Assembly: GCF_016428645.1 (NCBI RefSeq)
Contig: NZ_JAELXW010000026.1
Coordinates: 1-64,000 of the forward strand
DNA length: 64,000 bases
From: Glycomyces salinus
GTDB lineage: Bacteria > Actinomycetota > Actinomycetes > Mycobacteriales > Micromonosporaceae
Reading direction: 5' to 3'
A program made the position numbers and the translations under genes. Below, in pieces: positions 8,696 to 18,726 of the stretch; within the stretch, counting starts at the first letter, position 1, and each line of letters starts with the position of its first letter. Under the pieces are notes generated by a model. It did not search any database. It was not told where the DNA came from and was given only the letters and a program-made list of their open reading frames with translations.

Positions 8696-9775
8696 ATGTC
8701 CGAATCTGGCATGCCCACCATGCGCCCGGGATGGCGCGGACTGATCGAAGAGTTCAGAGACCGACTCCCGGTCACCGACGCCACCCCGGTGGTGACCCTC
8801 CAGGAAGGCGGCACGCCGCTGCTTCCCGCTCCCGTCCTGTCCGAGAAGACCGGCTGCGACGTCTACCTGAAGGTCGAAGGGCTCAACCCGACCGGCTCCT
8901 TCAAGGACCGCGGCATGACCCTGGCCGTCTCCAAGGCCGTCGAGGCGGGCTCCAAGGCCGTCATCTGCGCCTCCACCGGCAACACCTCGGCCTCGGCCGC
9001 GGCCTACGCCGCCCGCGCCGGGATCACCTGCGCCGTGCTCGTCCCGGCCGGGAAGATCGCCCTCGGCAAGCTCGCCCAGGCCCTCGTCCACGGCGCGAAG
9101 CTCCTCCAGCTCGACGGCAACTTCGACGACTGCCTAGCCATAGCCGACAAGCTCTCCCAGGACTACCCGGTCACCCTGGTCAACCACCTGAACGTCAACC
9201 GCATCCTCGGCCAGAAGACCGCCGCCTTCGAGGTCGTCTCCGTCCTCGGCGACGCCCCCGACATCCACTGCCTCCCGGTCGGCAACGCCGGGAACATCAC
9301 CGCCTACTGGATGGGCTACAACGAGGACGCAGGCGAAGGGACGGCCACCAAGCGGCCCCGGATGCTCGGCGTCCAGGCCGCCGGGTCGGCCCCGATCGTC
9401 AACGGGCACGTCGTGGAGCACCCGCAGACCATCGCCACCGCCATCCGCATCGGCAACCCCGCCTCCTGGACCAAGGCGCTCGACGCCGAGAAGGAGTCCG
9501 GCGGGAAGATCATCGCCGCCACCGACCGCGAGATCCACTCCGCCTACATGCTCCTGGCCCGGAGCGAGGGCGTGTTCGTGGAGCTCGCCAGCGCCGCGTC
9601 CGTGGCCGGGCTGCTCAAGCAGGCCGAGTCCGGCTGGCTCGAGAGAGGGCAGACGGTGGTCTGCACGGTGACCGGCAACGGGCTCAAGGACCCCGACTGG
9701 GCCGTCTCCACCGCCCCGCAGCCCCAGACGGTCCCGGTCGACGTCGTCCAGACCGCGACCGCGCTCGGCCTATGA
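8696..9775 (+). CDS. thrC: Threonine synthase
   Basis: 359 residues, the short actinobacterial form. PLP enzyme that converts O-phosphohomoserine to threonine. The PLP lysine is K70 in [28 protein letters not shown] and [13 protein letters not shown] provide the phosphate-binding loops. GAAGGAG precedes the ATG. Its last codons overlap the ATG of thrB (ATGA), so kinase and synthase are made together. Confidence 0.97.
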   Translation: MSESGMPTMRPGWRGLIEEFRDRLPVTDATPVVTLQEGGTPLLPAPVLSEKTGCDVYLKVEGLNPTGSFKDRGMTLAVSKAVEAGSKAVICASTGNTSASAAAYAARAGITCAVLVPAGKIALGKLAQALVHGAKLLQLDGNFDDCLAIADKLSQDYPVTLVNHLNVNRILGQKTAAFEVVSVLGDAPDIHCLPVGNAGNITAYWMGYNEDAGEGTATKRPRMLGVQAAGSAPIVNGHVVEHPQTIATAIRIGNPASWTKALDAEKESGGKIIAATDREIHSAYMLLARSEGVFVELASAASVAGLLKQAESGWLERGQTVVCTVTGNGLKDPDWAVSTAPQPQTVPVDVVQTATALGL

Positions 9776-10770
9776 GCAGGTCCGCGACCGTCGCCGTCCC
9801 CGCGACCTCGGCCAATCTCGGCCCCGGCTTCGACTCCCTCGGGCTCGCGCTCGGCCTTTTCGACGAGGTCACCGCCGAGACCGTCGAGTTCGGCGTGCGG
9901 GTCGAGGTGACCGGCGAAGGCGCCGGCACCGTCGCCGCCGACGAGCGCCACCTGGTCGCCTCGTCCATGCTGCGCACCTTCGAGGCCCTCGGCGTCGCGG
10001 CGCCGGGGCTGCGCCTGAAGTGCCGCAACCGGATTCCCCATGCACGCGGCCTCGGCTCGTCCTCGGCCGCCATTGTGGCCGGAATCATGCTGGCCGACGA
10101 GCTGGCGGGAGGCGGGCTCACCCGCGCCCGGAAGCTGAAGCTGGCCAGCGAGATCGAGGGCCATCCGGACAATGTGGCCCCGTGCCTGCTGGGCGGCTTC
10201 ACCATCGCCTACACCACAGAGGACGGCGCGAAGGCGGTCTCCGTGGAGCCCTCGCCGCGCCTGCACCCGTGGGTGTTCGTGCCCTCTGCCAAGGGGCTGA
10301 CCGCCGAGGCGAGGGCCGCGCTGCCCGACGCCGTCCCCCATGCCGACGCGGTCTTCAACCTCTCGCGGGCCGCGCTCCTGGTCGAGGCCATCACCCGCAA
10401 GCCGTCCCGGCTGTTCGACGCGACCGAGGACCGGCTCCACCAATCCCAGCGGGCGGCGGGAATGCCGGAGAGCACCCGCTTGTTGGACCGATTGCGCACC
10501 GCCGGCATCGCGGCGGCCGTATCGGGAGCCGGGCCCACCGTAATAGCGCTTTGCGTCGACGGTGAGACCGCTCCGGTCGAATCCGAAGGCTTCTCTGCCA
10601 TGCGTCTCGAGGTCGTCTCGGGGGCCGCAATCACCGCTACCAGCGCGGACTTATGGCTCGCGTGCGAGGCCGAGACCGGTTTGCGAGTGATCCGCGGGTC
10701 CGTTGGTAGGTGTGGGAATCATGCGCTACCATTCCCGGTAAGACGACCACCCGGTGTCGTGACTGCTTGA
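9772..10770 (+). CDS. thrB: Homoserine kinase
   Basis: 332 residues. GHMP kinase that phosphorylates homoserine for ThrC. The N-terminal [17 protein letters not shown] and the ATP-loop [17 protein letters not shown] are diagnostic, and the third motif [11 protein letters not shown] is present. The ATG at 9772 overlaps the thrC stop, although the frame is open far upstream in the shadow of thrC. The last 25-30 residues (from about RVIRGSVG) extend beyond the usual end and look unstructured. No terminator is obvious in the long gap before rho. Confidence 0.96.
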   Translation: MSRSATVAVPATSANLGPGFDSLGLALGLFDEVTAETVEFGVRVEVTGEGAGTVAADERHLVASSMLRTFEALGVAAPGLRLKCRNRIPHARGLGSSSAAIVAGIMLADELAGGGLTRARKLKLASEIEGHPDNVAPCLLGGFTIAYTTEDGAKAVSVEPSPRLHPWVFVPSAKGLTAEARAALPDAVPHADAVFNLSRAALLVEAITRKPSRLFDATEDRLHQSQRAAGMPESTRLLDRLRTAGIAAAVSGAGPTVIALCVDGETAPVESEGFSAMRLEVVSGAAITATSADLWLACEAETGLRVIRGSVGRCGNHALPFPVRRPPGVVTA

Positions 10771-11141
10771 AGCCTTGATTATGCTTGTAGTCACAACAGC
10801 TGCGGCGCATCCAGCGCACGCCTGATCTCTGTATGGGTTTATTTCACCCTCAATCGTGGATTTGTGACTTTGCATAGCTCTAGCGTGACATGGCACAGTT
10901 CCGACTTCGCGCTCGTGAAGTTCCTGTGTAGCACCGGGGGCTCTGTATCCGGCTTGGATCGCAACCGGGGTGAACCCACGCACCAGCTGTTGCACCACAA
11001 CCACCGCATCAGTGGATCGACGCGCGGTGGGCGAAGCGATGGCGGGACGCAAACCAGAACATCGGCATTGCGGCTATTTGAAAGAAGCGGGAACTCCTCG
11101 AAGATCCTTCGAACGAAGTTCACCGCCAGGGAAGGAATCCA
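10771..11141 (+). other. Long non-coding leader upstream of rho
   Basis: 371 nt without a gene. It is clearly less GC-rich than its surroundings and has no good codon pattern in any frame. A 6-nt inverted repeat (GTGACT 10759-10764, AGTCAC 10789-10794) spans the thrB stop. rho mRNAs often have long leaders that take part in autoregulation. That is family knowledge, and I cannot identify a specific structure here. GGAAGGAA just before 11142 is the rho ribosome binding site. Confidence 0.4.
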
Positions 11142-13073
11142 TTGAGCGACACCACCGGCACGACGTCGGACCGGAACAGTGCGGCGTCGGCTCCGGGCAC
11201 TCTCCCGGAGACCAAGAAGCGTCGCCGGGCAGGAACCGGTTTGGCATCTCTGCTGATGCCCGAGCTCCAACAGATGGCGCAATCGCTCGGCATCACCGGC
11301 GTTGGCCGGATGCGCAAGAGCGAACTCATTGCGGCCATCCAGGAAAAGCAGGGAGGCGGCCCGGGGACCGGCGGTGCCAGCGCAGAACAGGAGGCCCCGC
11401 CAGTGCCTGACTCCGAACAATCATCGAACACCGAGACCGAAGCGGTCGTCCAAGAGGCGCCCGCGCCCGAACCGGCCGATAGCGCCGCGAGCGAGAGCGT
11501 CTCCGCGACTCGCCGCGCCACCCGCCCGGCGGGACCGCCGCAGCCGCGTCGTCGCAGCGACGACCGCGACCAGGCCAAGGACACCGGTTCCGAGGACGCC
11601 AAGGGCCCCGAGGCCCGGGACGACAAGTCGAACGGCTCCGAAGAGCCCGCTCCGGTCCGCCGTCGCCGCGTGCGCGGCGAGGGCCGCGCCGAGCAGGTCG
11701 AGACCGAGAGCGGCGAGACCGACAAGCCCGCAGAGAAGCGCGGCGACCAGCGGGACCAGCAACGGGACCAGCAGCGCGAGCAGCCCCGTGACCAGCAGCG
11801 CGACCAGCAGGGCGAGGGCAACGGCCGCCGCCGCAAGCGTCGCGACCGCTCCGACCGGCGCCGCAGCAACAACCGCGGCGACGACGTCGAGCGCAGCGGC
11901 AACCAGAACGACGAATCGCTCGTCCCGGTCGCCGGCATCCTCGACATCCTCGACAACTACGCGTTCATCCGCACCACCGGCTACCTGGCCGGCCCGGACG
12001 ACGTCTACGTGTCGATGTCGCAGGTGCGCAAGTACCGGCTGCGCCGCGGCGACGCCATCACCGGCGCCGTCAAGCCCGGCCGCGGCGAGGAAGGCAACGG
12101 CGGCGGTGGCGGCGGCAAGCGCCGCGAGAAGTACAACCCGCTGGTGCGCCTCGACACCGTCAACGGCATGAGCCCCGACGACGCCAAGAGCAGGGACGAG
12201 TTCTACAAGCTCACTCCGCTCTACCCGCAGGAGCGACTGCGCCTGGAGACCGAGCCGAACAAGCTGACCACCCGCGTCGTCGACCTGGTGGCGCCGATCG
12301 GCAAGGGCCAGCGGGCCCTGATCGTCTCCCCGCCCAAGGCCGGCAAGACGATGGTGCTCCAGGCGATCGCCAACGCGATCACCACCAACAACCCGGAGTG
12401 CCACCTGATGGTGGTCCTGGCCGACGAGCGGCCCGAAGAGGTCACCGACATGCAGCGCTCGGTCAAGGGCGAGGTCATCGCCTCGACCTTCGACCGCCCG
12501 CCGTCGGACCACACCACGGTCGCCGAGCTGGCCATCGAGCGGGCCAAGCGCCTGGTCGAGCTGGGCCACGACGTGGTCGTGCTGCTCGACTCGATCACCC
12601 GCCTGGGCCGGGCGTACAACAACGCCTCGCCCGCCTCGGGTCGCATCCTGTCCGGCGGCATCGACTCGACCGCGCTGTACCCGCCCAAGCGCTTCCTGGG
12701 CGCGGCCCGGAACATCGAGCACGGCGGCTCGCTGACGATCATCGCCACCGCGCTGGTCGAGACCGGCTCCATGGGCGACACGGTCATCTTCGAGGAGTTC
12801 AAGGGCACCGGCAACGCCGAGCTCAAGCTGGACCGGAAGATCGCCGAGAAGCGCACCTGGCCGGCCATCGACGTCCACCAGTCGAGCACCCGCAAGGACG
12901 AGCTCATGATGAGCTCCGAGGAGCAGGCGGTGATGCTCAAGCTCCGCCGGGTCCTGGCGGGCCTGGAGTCGCAGCAGGCGATCGAGGTCCTGCTGGACCG
13001 GCTGAAGAAGACGCAGACCAACGCCGAGTTCCTGATGTCGATCGTGAAGCAGACCGCTCCCGGAGGCGAGTAG
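11142..13073 (+). CDS. rho: Transcription termination factor Rho
   Basis: 643 residues against about 420 in E. coli. It is the hexameric RNA-dependent ATPase that ends untranslated transcripts. Order: Rho_N domain (about 35-70, LMPELQQMAQSLGITGVGRM), a disordered Glu/Arg/Gln-rich insertion (about 75-250) with DQQRDQQ repeats near residues 200-222, the cold-shock-like RNA-binding domain, and the RecA-like ATPase with Walker A PPKAGKTM (about 395) and Walker B VVVLLDSITRLG (about 477). Such basic insertions are typical of high-GC Gram-positive Rho. TTG is the start, supported by GGAAGGAA seven nt before it. A strong hairpin follows the stop. Confidence 0.97.
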   Translation: MSDTTGTTSDRNSAASAPGTLPETKKRRRAGTGLASLLMPELQQMAQSLGITGVGRMRKSELIAAIQEKQGGGPGTGGASAEQEAPPVPDSEQSSNTETEAVVQEAPAPEPADSAASESVSATRRATRPAGPPQPRRRSDDRDQAKDTGSEDAKGPEARDDKSNGSEEPAPVRRRRVRGEGRAEQVETESGETDKPAEKRGDQRDQQRDQQREQPRDQQRDQQGEGNGRRRKRRDRSDRRRSNNRGDDVERSGNQNDESLVPVAGILDILDNYAFIRTTGYLAGPDDVYVSMSQVRKYRLRRGDAITGAVKPGRGEEGNGGGGGGKRREKYNPLVRLDTVNGMSPDDAKSRDEFYKLTPLYPQERLRLETEPNKLTTRVVDLVAPIGKGQRALIVSPPKAGKTMVLQAIANAITTNNPECHLMVVLADERPEEVTDMQRSVKGEVIASTFDRPPSDHTTVAELAIERAKRLVELGHDVVVLLDSITRLGRAYNNASPASGRILSGGIDSTALYPPKRFLGAARNIEHGGSLTIIATALVETGSMGDTVIFEEFKGTGNAELKLDRKIAEKRTWPAIDVHQSSTRKDELMMSSEEQAVMLKLRRVLAGLESQQAIEVLLDRLKKTQTNAEFLMSIVKQTAPGGE

Positions 13074-13086
13074 CCCGGCCGCCGGC

Positions 13087-13113
13087 GAGGCCGCGCTTTC
13101 TGAGAGCGGCCTC
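13087..13113 (+). terminator. Hairpin after rho
   Basis: GAGGCCGC (13087-13094) and GCGGCCTC (13106-13113) form an 8-bp perfect stem starting 14 nt after the rho stop. There is no long T run after it, as is common in high-GC actinobacteria. Confidence 0.6.
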
Positions 13114-13277
13114 ACGGCTTATCATCGAATGCTGGTGCGCAGGTCGCGCACGGAGATAGTCCAACGGTTCCGAACCCTTCGGGGCCCGATGCGGTACCGG
13201 TTCACGGCCCGTCCGAACTCGCGAGGCTCGCGAGTGATCGGCCCGGCCGACCCGGCGACCGAAAGAAAGGGAAACAG

Positions 13278-13508
13278 ATGAAGCAGGGTATCCACCCTGA
13301 GTACGTCGTCACGGAGGTGACCTGCTCCTGCGGGAACAGCTTCACCACCCGCTCGACGGAGACCAGCGGCAAGATCCAGGCCGCGACCTGCAACAAGTGC
13401 CACCCGTTCTACACGGGCAAGCAGCGCATCCTCGACACCGGCGGACGCGTGGCCAAGTTCAAGGCCCGCTACGCCAAGGCCCAGGGGAAGGCCGAGGCGA
13501 ACCAGTAG
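13278..13508 (+). CDS. rpmE: 50S ribosomal protein L31 (zinc-binding form)
   Basis: 76 residues. It has two Cys pairs, CSC near residue 16 and CNKC near residue 38, so it is the zinc-containing C+ type of L31. The partner C- form induced under zinc limitation is not in the window. GAAAGGGAAA precedes the ATG. A textbook terminator follows directly, so it is probably its own transcript. The 204-nt gap between rho and rpmE should hold its promoter, but I could not pick a convincing one. Confidence 0.97.
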   Translation: MKQGIHPEYVVTEVTCSCGNSFTTRSTETSGKIQAATCNKCHPFYTGKQRILDTGGRVAKFKARYAKAQGKAEANQ

Positions 13509-13514
13509 CTTGGC

Positions 13515-13555
13515 GGTGCAGCGTCCGTGTCTTCGGCACGGGCGCTGCACCTTTT
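13515..13555 (+). terminator. Strong intrinsic terminator after rpmE
   Basis: GGTGCAGCG (13515-13523) pairs perfectly with CGCTGCACC (13543-13551), with an inner CCGTG/CACGG extension, and is followed by TTTT. Confidence 0.9.
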
Positions 13556-13598
13556 CGTATCCGCCTCAGCCGTCCTGCCCCAAAGGGAGCACCGCACC

Positions 13599-14684
13599 AT
13601 GACCACCGCCGCCGACAACCGACTGGCGTCCCTGCTGGCCGAGTACGCCGATCTCGAGGCCCAGATGGGCGACCCCGCACTGCACGCCGACCAGGTGCAG
13701 GCCAAGCGCGTCGGCCGCCGCTACGCCGAGCTGACCCCGGTCGCCAAGACGGCCGCCGAGATCGCCTCCGCCAAGGAGGACCTCGAGACCGCCGAGGAGC
13801 TGGCGAGCGAGGACCCCGACTTCGGCGAGGAGGTCGAGCGGCTCCGCAAGGTCATCCCCGAACTGGAGTCGAAGCTCGCCGAGCTGCTGATCCCGCGCGA
13901 CCCCGACGACTCCAAGGACGTGATCATCGAGATCAAGGCCGGGGCCGGCGGCGAGGAGTCCGGGCTGTTCGCCGGTGACCTCATGCGCATGTACCAGCGC
14001 TACTTCGAGCACCACGGCTGGACCGTGGAGACCCTCGAGATGGTCCCCACCGACCTGGGTGGGATCAAGGACTCCTCGATCGCCGTGCGCACCAAGGGCA
14101 CGCCCGAGGGCGGCAACGGCGTGTGGTCCCGCATGAAGTTCGAGGGCGGCGTCCACCGGGTCCAGCGCGTCCCGGTCACCGAGTCCCAGGGCCGCGTCCA
14201 CACCTCGGCCGCGGCCGTGGTGGTCATGCCCGAGGCCGAAGAGGTCGACGTCGAACTCAACATGCACGAGGTCCGCGTGGACGTCTACCGCTCCTCGGGC
14301 CCCGGCGGGCAGTCGGTCAACACCACCGACTCGGCCGTGCGGCTCACCCACGAGCCCACCGGCATCGTCGTCACCTCGCAGAATGAGAAGAGCCAGCTCC
14401 AGAACAAGGAGGCGGCCCTCCGCGTCCTGCGCGCCAGGCTCCTGGCCAAGCAGCAGGAGGAGGCCGAGGCCGCCGCCGGAGCGGCCCGCCGCTCCCAGGT
14501 GCGCACCGCCGACCGCTCCGAGCGGATCCGCACCTACAACTTCCCGCAGAATCGGATCACCGACCACCGCATCGGATACACCGCCTACAACCTCGACCAC
14601 GTCATGAACGGCGAGCTCGAGGAACTGCTGGACGCCCTCGCCGCGGCCGACCGCGCCGAGCGTATGGCCGGAGGGCAGTCGTGA
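13599..14684 (+). CDS. prfA: Peptide chain release factor 1
   Basis: 361 residues. It recognises UAA/UAG and triggers release of the nascent peptide. The GGQ motif sits at about residues 236-238 in [20 protein letters not shown]. The frame is open upstream into the rpmE terminator, but AAAGGGAG and the conserved N-terminus support the ATG at 13599. prmC, the enzyme that methylates the Gln of this GGQ, starts 28 nt downstream, so substrate and modifier are co-expressed. Confidence 0.97.
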   Translation: MTTAADNRLASLLAEYADLEAQMGDPALHADQVQAKRVGRRYAELTPVAKTAAEIASAKEDLETAEELASEDPDFGEEVERLRKVIPELESKLAELLIPRDPDDSKDVIIEIKAGAGGEESGLFAGDLMRMYQRYFEHHGWTVETLEMVPTDLGGIKDSSIAVRTKGTPEGGNGVWSRMKFEGGVHRVQRVPVTESQGRVHTSAAAVVVMPEAEEVDVELNMHEVRVDVYRSSGPGGQSVNTTDSAVRLTHEPTGIVVTSQNEKSQLQNKEAALRVLRARLLAKQQEEAEAAAGAARRSQVRTADRSERIRTYNFPQNRITDHRIGYTAYNLDHVMNGELEELLDALAAADRAERMAGGQS

Positions 14685-14711
14685 GCCGGCGAACGGACCA
14701 AGGGTGGGCCC

Positions 14712-15554
14712 ATGAGCATCGGTGACTGGCCGCGGCTGGTCGAGATCGCCGCGCGCCGCCTCGCCGACGCCGGCGTGGCCTCCCCGCGCGTCGACGCCGA
14801 ACTGCTCGCCGCCCACATCTCCGGGCTCGAGCGCAGCCGGCTCCTGGCCGCCGACGCTCCCACGCCCGACCAGGCCGCGGAGTTCGACGCCCTCGTCGAG
14901 CGCCGCCGCGAACGAGTCCCGCTCCAGCACCTGACCGGCTCCGCCCCGTTCCGCTACGGCGAGATCGCCGTCGGACCCGGCGTGTTCGTGCCCCGCCCCG
15001 AGACCGAACTGCTGGTCGACTGGGCCCTGGAGCACCTGCCGCAGGGCGGGCTGGTGATCGACGCCTGCTCCGGCTCCGGCGCGATCGCCCACGCACTGGC
15101 CACCGAGCGGCCCGACGCGGACGTGTGGGCCGTCGAGATCTCACCGGACGCCTTCGAGTGGATGGAATCGAACCTCCAGGGCACCGGCGCGCACCCGGTC
15201 CTGGCCGACGCCGTGGCCGACGAGACCCTCGCCGAGCTCGACGGGACGGTCGACCTGGTCGTGGCCAACCCCCCGTACGTGCCCATGGAGATGGAAGTGA
15301 CGCCTGAAGTCAAGTTCGACCCCTCCCGAGCGGTCTACGCCTCCGGGGCCGGACTGGGCGTCATCCAGCCCCTCACCTCCCGCGCCGCCCGCTGGCTCAA
15401 GCCCGGCGGCTGGTTCGGCTTCGAACACGACGACTCCCACAGCCGGGCCGCCCCCGACCTCCTGCGCGTCGCCGGTTTCACCGATGCGACCGACCACAGG
15501 GACCTGGCGGGCCGACCGCGCTATTCCACCGGAAGGCTAGGCTTGACGCCGTGA
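14712..15554 (+). CDS. prmC: Release factor glutamine methyltransferase
   Basis: 280 residues. SAM-dependent N5-methylation of the GGQ glutamine of PrfA/PrfB. An N-terminal helical domain is followed by a Rossmann methyltransferase with [16 protein letters not shown] (motif I) and the catalytic NPPY in [12 protein letters not shown] (about residue 185). The end overlaps the GTG of the next gene by four nt. Confidence 0.95.
   Translation: MSIGDWPRLVEIAARRLADAGVASPRVDAELLAAHISGLERSRLLAADAPTPDQAAEFDALVERRRERVPLQHLTGSAPFRYGEIAVGPGVFVPRPETELLVDWALEHLPQGGLVIDACSGSGAIAHALATERPDADVWAVEISPDAFEWMESNLQGTGAHPVLADAVADETLAELDGTVDLVVANPPYVPMEMEVTPEVKFDPSRAVYASGAGLGVIQPLTSRAARWLKPGGWFGFEHDDSHSRAAPDLLRVAGFTDATDHRDLAGRPRYSTGRLGLTP
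15538..15543 (+). promoter_or_regulatory. -10-like element before sua5
   Basis: TAGGCT ends seven nt before the GTG at 15551, inside the end of prmC. It may give an internal leaderless transcript that starts at the Sua5-type gene. Confidence 0.4.
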
Positions 15555-16264
15555 GGCTGTTCAACTGCAGGAAGATCAAGGACCGTGCCACCGGGCTCAA
15601 GTCGGCCGGCAGGTCGGTCAACAGCGGCAAGCTCGTGGTGATCCCCACCGACACCGTCTACGGGATCGGCTGCGACGCGTTCGACCACAAGGCCGTACGC
15701 GCACTGCTGGCGGCCAAGGGCCGGGGGCGCGACATGGCGCCACCGGTGCTCATCGGCTCCAAGCGCGCTCTCGACGGCATCGCCTCCGACATCTCCGGCG
15801 AGGCCAAGGAGCTCATCGACGCGTTCTGGCCCGGGCCGCTGACCGTCGTCGTCCCCTACAACCCGACCCTGACCTGGGACCTCGGCGACACTGACGGCAC
15901 GGTCGCGGTGCGCATGCCGCTGCATCCGCTGGCGCTCGAACTGCTCAAGGAGACCGGCCCGATGGCCGTGTCCTCGGCCAACAAGCACGGCCAGCCCCCG
16001 GCCGCGACCGCCGCCGACGCCAAGGCCCAGCTCGGCTCCGAAGTCTCGGTCTACCTCGAGGCCGGGCCCAGCGAGATGAACGTCCCCTCCACGATCGTCG
16101 ACTGCACCGCCGAGCCTCCGCAGGTCCTGCGCGAAGGGGCGCTGACGGTCGAGCAGATCCGCAAGGTCGTCCCCGGCGTCCTCGACGCCGACGGCTACGG
16201 ACCCGACGAGGAGCCCCACGCCGAGGTCGCCGACGAAGAGGAGTTCGGAGGCGAGGGCGGATGA
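15551..16264 (+). CDS. L-threonylcarbamoyladenylate synthase (Sua5/YwlC/TsaC)
   Basis: 237 residues. It makes threonylcarbamoyl-AMP from threonine, bicarbonate and ATP for the t6A modification of tRNAs that read ANN codons. The Sua5/YrdC fold is shown by LVVIPTDTVYGIGCDAF near residue 28, the FWPGPLTVV motif, and the SSANKHGQ/STIVDC motifs. The last 35 residues are acidic and probably disordered. In other actinobacteria this gene also lies between prmC and the atp operon. It overlaps both neighbours by four nt. Confidence 0.93.
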   Translation: MRLFNCRKIKDRATGLKSAGRSVNSGKLVVIPTDTVYGIGCDAFDHKAVRALLAAKGRGRDMAPPVLIGSKRALDGIASDISGEAKELIDAFWPGPLTVVVPYNPTLTWDLGDTDGTVAVRMPLHPLALELLKETGPMAVSSANKHGQPPAATAADAKAQLGSEVSVYLEAGPSEMNVPSTIVDCTAEPPQVLREGALTVEQIRKVVPGVLDADGYGPDEEPHAEVADEEEFGGEGG

Positions 16265-16809
16265 GCGGGCCGTTCAGCGTCCTCCACGTGTGCACCGGCA
16301 ACATCTGCCGCTCTCCGATGTCCGAGCGGATCCTCGACGGGCTCACCGGAGACGAGGTGTTCAACCACGGCGCGGGCACCGGGAACTGGCACCAGGGCGA
16401 GGACATGCAGACCAATTCGCGCCTGGAGCTGGCCGATCGCGGCTTCGACGCCGACGGGCACCGCGCCCGCCAGATCGAGCGCGCCCACGTCGAGTCCTCC
16501 GACCTGATCCTGGTCGCCACCGGCGGCCACCTCGAGTACATCGCCGACCGCTTCCCCGACGCCCGCGACAGGACCTTCCTGGTGCGCCAGTTCGGCCGGA
16601 TCGCCGCCAGCATAGCCTCCGAGCTCGGTGACGGCGACGCGGCCGCGCGGGGCCGGGCCCTGGTGGAGAAGGCCGCGAAGCTGCGCGGCGAGTACCTGGC
16701 GCCCGACCTGTCCGACCCGTGGGGAATGGACCGGGGCGTCTACGCCGAGATCGCCGACCAGCTCGTCGAGGCCCTCGAACCGGTCGCTGAGGCGCTGGAG
16801 GAGAGCTGA
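16261..16809 (+). CDS. Low-molecular-weight protein-tyrosine-phosphatase-like protein
   Basis: 182 residues. The catalytic loop CTGNICRS begins at C11 (CX5R) and the general acid is in the DPWGMD segment near residue 152, both as in LMW-PTPs. It probably removes phosphate from Tyr-phosphorylated proteins or an arsenate-like substrate; the exact target is unknown. It is coupled by ATGA-type overlap with the Sua5-type gene and shares one base with the AtpI-like gene. The BY-kinase-like protein of the glycan island is a possible partner by function, but that protein lacks kinase residues. Confidence 0.88.
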   Translation: MSGPFSVLHVCTGNICRSPMSERILDGLTGDEVFNHGAGTGNWHQGEDMQTNSRLELADRGFDADGHRARQIERAHVESSDLILVATGGHLEYIADRFPDARDRTFLVRQFGRIAASIASELGDGDAAARGRALVEKAAKLRGEYLAPDLSDPWGMDRGVYAEIADQLVEALEPVAEALEES

Positions 16810-17210
16810 TGCGGGCCGCTCGCGGGTTCCTGAGGCCCTGCTTCGCCGTCGCCGGAGCGGCGGTCGTCGTGGCGGCGGTCGCCGGTGCTCTGCTCGGCGG
16901 TGTGGACGGCGCGACCGGAGCTCCGGCGGGCGTCGCGCTCGCCGCTCTCGGTTTCACCGGTTCGGTGTGGGCGATCGCCGGAGCGGAAAAGATTGATATA
17001 CGTCTCACTCTCCCGGTGGCCTTGGTCACGTACGTGTTCAAGCTCATGCTGTTCGCGATCGTGCTCGGAATCGTCGAGGCGAGTCCCTGGGACGCGCTGC
17101 TGCCGATGGGTTTCGGAGTCATCGGCGGCGCGATCGCGTGGCTCGCCACTCAAGCAATCTGGTTGTATCGGGCTAAAATCCCCTATATCGAACTCGAAAA
17201 CGGCGCCTGA
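16809..17210 (+). CDS. AtpI-like membrane protein
   Basis: 133 residues with about four hydrophobic helices (around 10-32, 41-58, 66-87 and 95-118). Size, topology and position directly before the atp genes identify it as the AtpI (ATP synthase protein I) type, which helps assemble the c-ring. Sequence conservation in this family is weak. In many actinobacteria a wecA/rfe gene lies between sua5 and atpI. None is present here. Confidence 0.7.
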   Translation: MRAARGFLRPCFAVAGAAVVVAAVAGALLGGVDGATGAPAGVALAALGFTGSVWAIAGAEKIDIRLTLPVALVTYVFKLMLFAIVLGIVEASPWDALLPMGFGVIGGAIAWLATQAIWLYRAKIPYIELENGA

Positions 17211-17321
17211 ACGCCTCGCGCGACATGTTTCATTGAGGTTGACAAACCCTCACCGACGCTGCTCACCTGCGCGAGCCCGGCGGGCGCTTACGGCGCACTT
17301 CCTGTTAGAGTTCATCCCGAC

Positions 17322-17543
17322 ATGGCCGACAGGAATTCCCCCGATGACCACAAGTCCGAGTCCAACGGTTCAGATGCGGGCTACCGTGCTTTGGGATATC
17401 TCTTGTCCGGCATCATCTTCTGGGGTGGTGTCGGCTATCTCGTCGACCTGTGGCTCGGACTGCCCAAAGTCGGGCTCCTGGTAGGGATGCTTGTCGGTGC
17501 TGCAGCAGGTATGTACCTGCTGATCAAGCAGATGTCGAACTAA
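17322..17543 (+). CDS. AtpZ/AtpI-family F0F1 assembly protein
   Basis: 73 residues with two helices: YLLSGIIFWGGVGYLVDLWLG and VGLLVGMLVGAAAGMYLLIK. This is the compact two-helix AtpZ form with the conserved Gly-rich first helix. It lies 31 nt before atpB and probably acts in membrane assembly of F0 or in ion uptake. TAGAGT at 17306-17311 lies 10 nt before the ATG and could start a separate transcript with almost no leader. Confidence 0.75.
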   Translation: MADRNSPDDHKSESNGSDAGYRALGYLLSGIIFWGGVGYLVDLWLGLPKVGLLVGMLVGAAAGMYLLIKQMSN

Positions 17544-17574
17544 TTGACCGACACTGACTGAGAGGCGTGACTCG

Positions 17575-18384
17575 GTGACCGACTCAGCCAATGTGCTGGC
17601 CGAAGATCTGCACTTCCCGCCCGGTACGGACAGCTTCAACTTCCGGGACTGGTTCGCGGGCCTGAGCGACACGGCCTTCGCCGACATGTTCACCACCATC
17701 ACCTTCGCGGTGTGGCTGACGGTCGCGATCCTTATCGTGTTCTTCCTGTGGGCCAACCGCAAGCCGCAGATCGTCCCCACCAAGCGGCAGTGGCTGGCCG
17801 AGTCGGCCTACAGCTTCATCCGCAACACCGTCTCCATCGAGGTGCTCGGCAAGCGCGAGGGAGTGCGCTTCGCCCCCTATCTGACGACGCTGTTCCTGTT
17901 CATCGTCCTGATGAACTTCTGGGCCATCGTGCCGGCCGTCCAGATCTCCCCGAACTCCCACATCGCCTTCCCGGCCACGCTGGGCATCATCACCTGGCTC
18001 ATCTACAACTGGGTGGGCGTCAGGAAGCACGGCTTCGTCGGCTACCTCAAGATGACCTGCGTGCCGCCGGGCGCGCCCGGGTTCATCCTTCCCCTGCTGG
18101 TCCCGATCGAGTTCCTGCAGAACCTCATCCTGCGCCCGGTCACCCTGGCCCTGCGACTGTTCGCGAACATGTTCGCCGGCCACCTGATCCTGCTGGTCTT
18201 CAGCCTAGGCGGCTTCGTCCTGCTCAACTCGGACAACTTCCTGATCCAGAGCGTCTCGGTCGTCTCCTGGGCGTTCGCCATCGCGATGACCTTCTTCGAG
18301 CTCATCGTCATCCTGCTGCAGGCCTACGTCTTCACCCTGCTGACGACCCTCTACATCCAGGGATCCCTCGCGGACGAGCACTGA
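17575..18384 (+). CDS. atpB: ATP synthase F0 subunit a
   Basis: 269 residues, five to six transmembrane helices. It forms the proton half-channels against the c-ring. The essential Arg is in the conserved LALRLFANMFAGHLIL helix. GTG start after GAGAGGCGTG. First of the structural atp genes, followed by atpE after 111 nt. Confidence 0.97.
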   Translation: MTDSANVLAEDLHFPPGTDSFNFRDWFAGLSDTAFADMFTTITFAVWLTVAILIVFFLWANRKPQIVPTKRQWLAESAYSFIRNTVSIEVLGKREGVRFAPYLTTLFLFIVLMNFWAIVPAVQISPNSHIAFPATLGIITWLIYNWVGVRKHGFVGYLKMTCVPPGAPGFILPLLVPIEFLQNLILRPVTLALRLFANMFAGHLILLVFSLGGFVLLNSDNFLIQSVSVVSWAFAIAMTFFELIVILLQAYVFTLLTTLYIQGSLADEH

Positions 18385-18495
18385 TCCCGCTCAATCCGCC
18401 GAGAGCGGATGACCAGCCCCCGCATTTAGATTTCGAATTGAACAAAATCGTGCGCGTGACGGACACGCCACGCTGACACCTAGGAGAAAGACGCC

Positions 18496-18705
18496 ATGGA
18501 AGGCACTCTCAACGTCGTCGGTTACGGCCTCGCTGCGATCGGCCCGGGCATCGGTGTTGCCCTCATCTTCGCCGCGTGGATCACCGCCACGGCCCGCCAG
18601 CCCGAGTCGGCCGGCATCACCCGCCCGATGCTGTTCATGGGCTTCGCGCTGGTCGAGGTTCTGGCCCTGTTCGGCCTGGTCCTCGCCTTCGTCTTGCCCG
18701 TATAG
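18496..18705 (+). CDS. atpE: ATP synthase F0 subunit c
   Basis: 69 residues, a hairpin of two helices. The proton-carrying acid is E54 in GFALVEVLALFG, and the polar loop RQP is at 34-36. TAGGAGAAA gives a strong ribosome binding site, as expected for a subunit needed in many copies. Confidence 0.97.
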   Translation: MEGTLNVVGYGLAAIGPGIGVALIFAAWITATARQPESAGITRPMLFMGFALVEVLALFGLVLAFVLPV

Positions 18706-18726
18706 CCGGAACCAAACGGAGCGATC

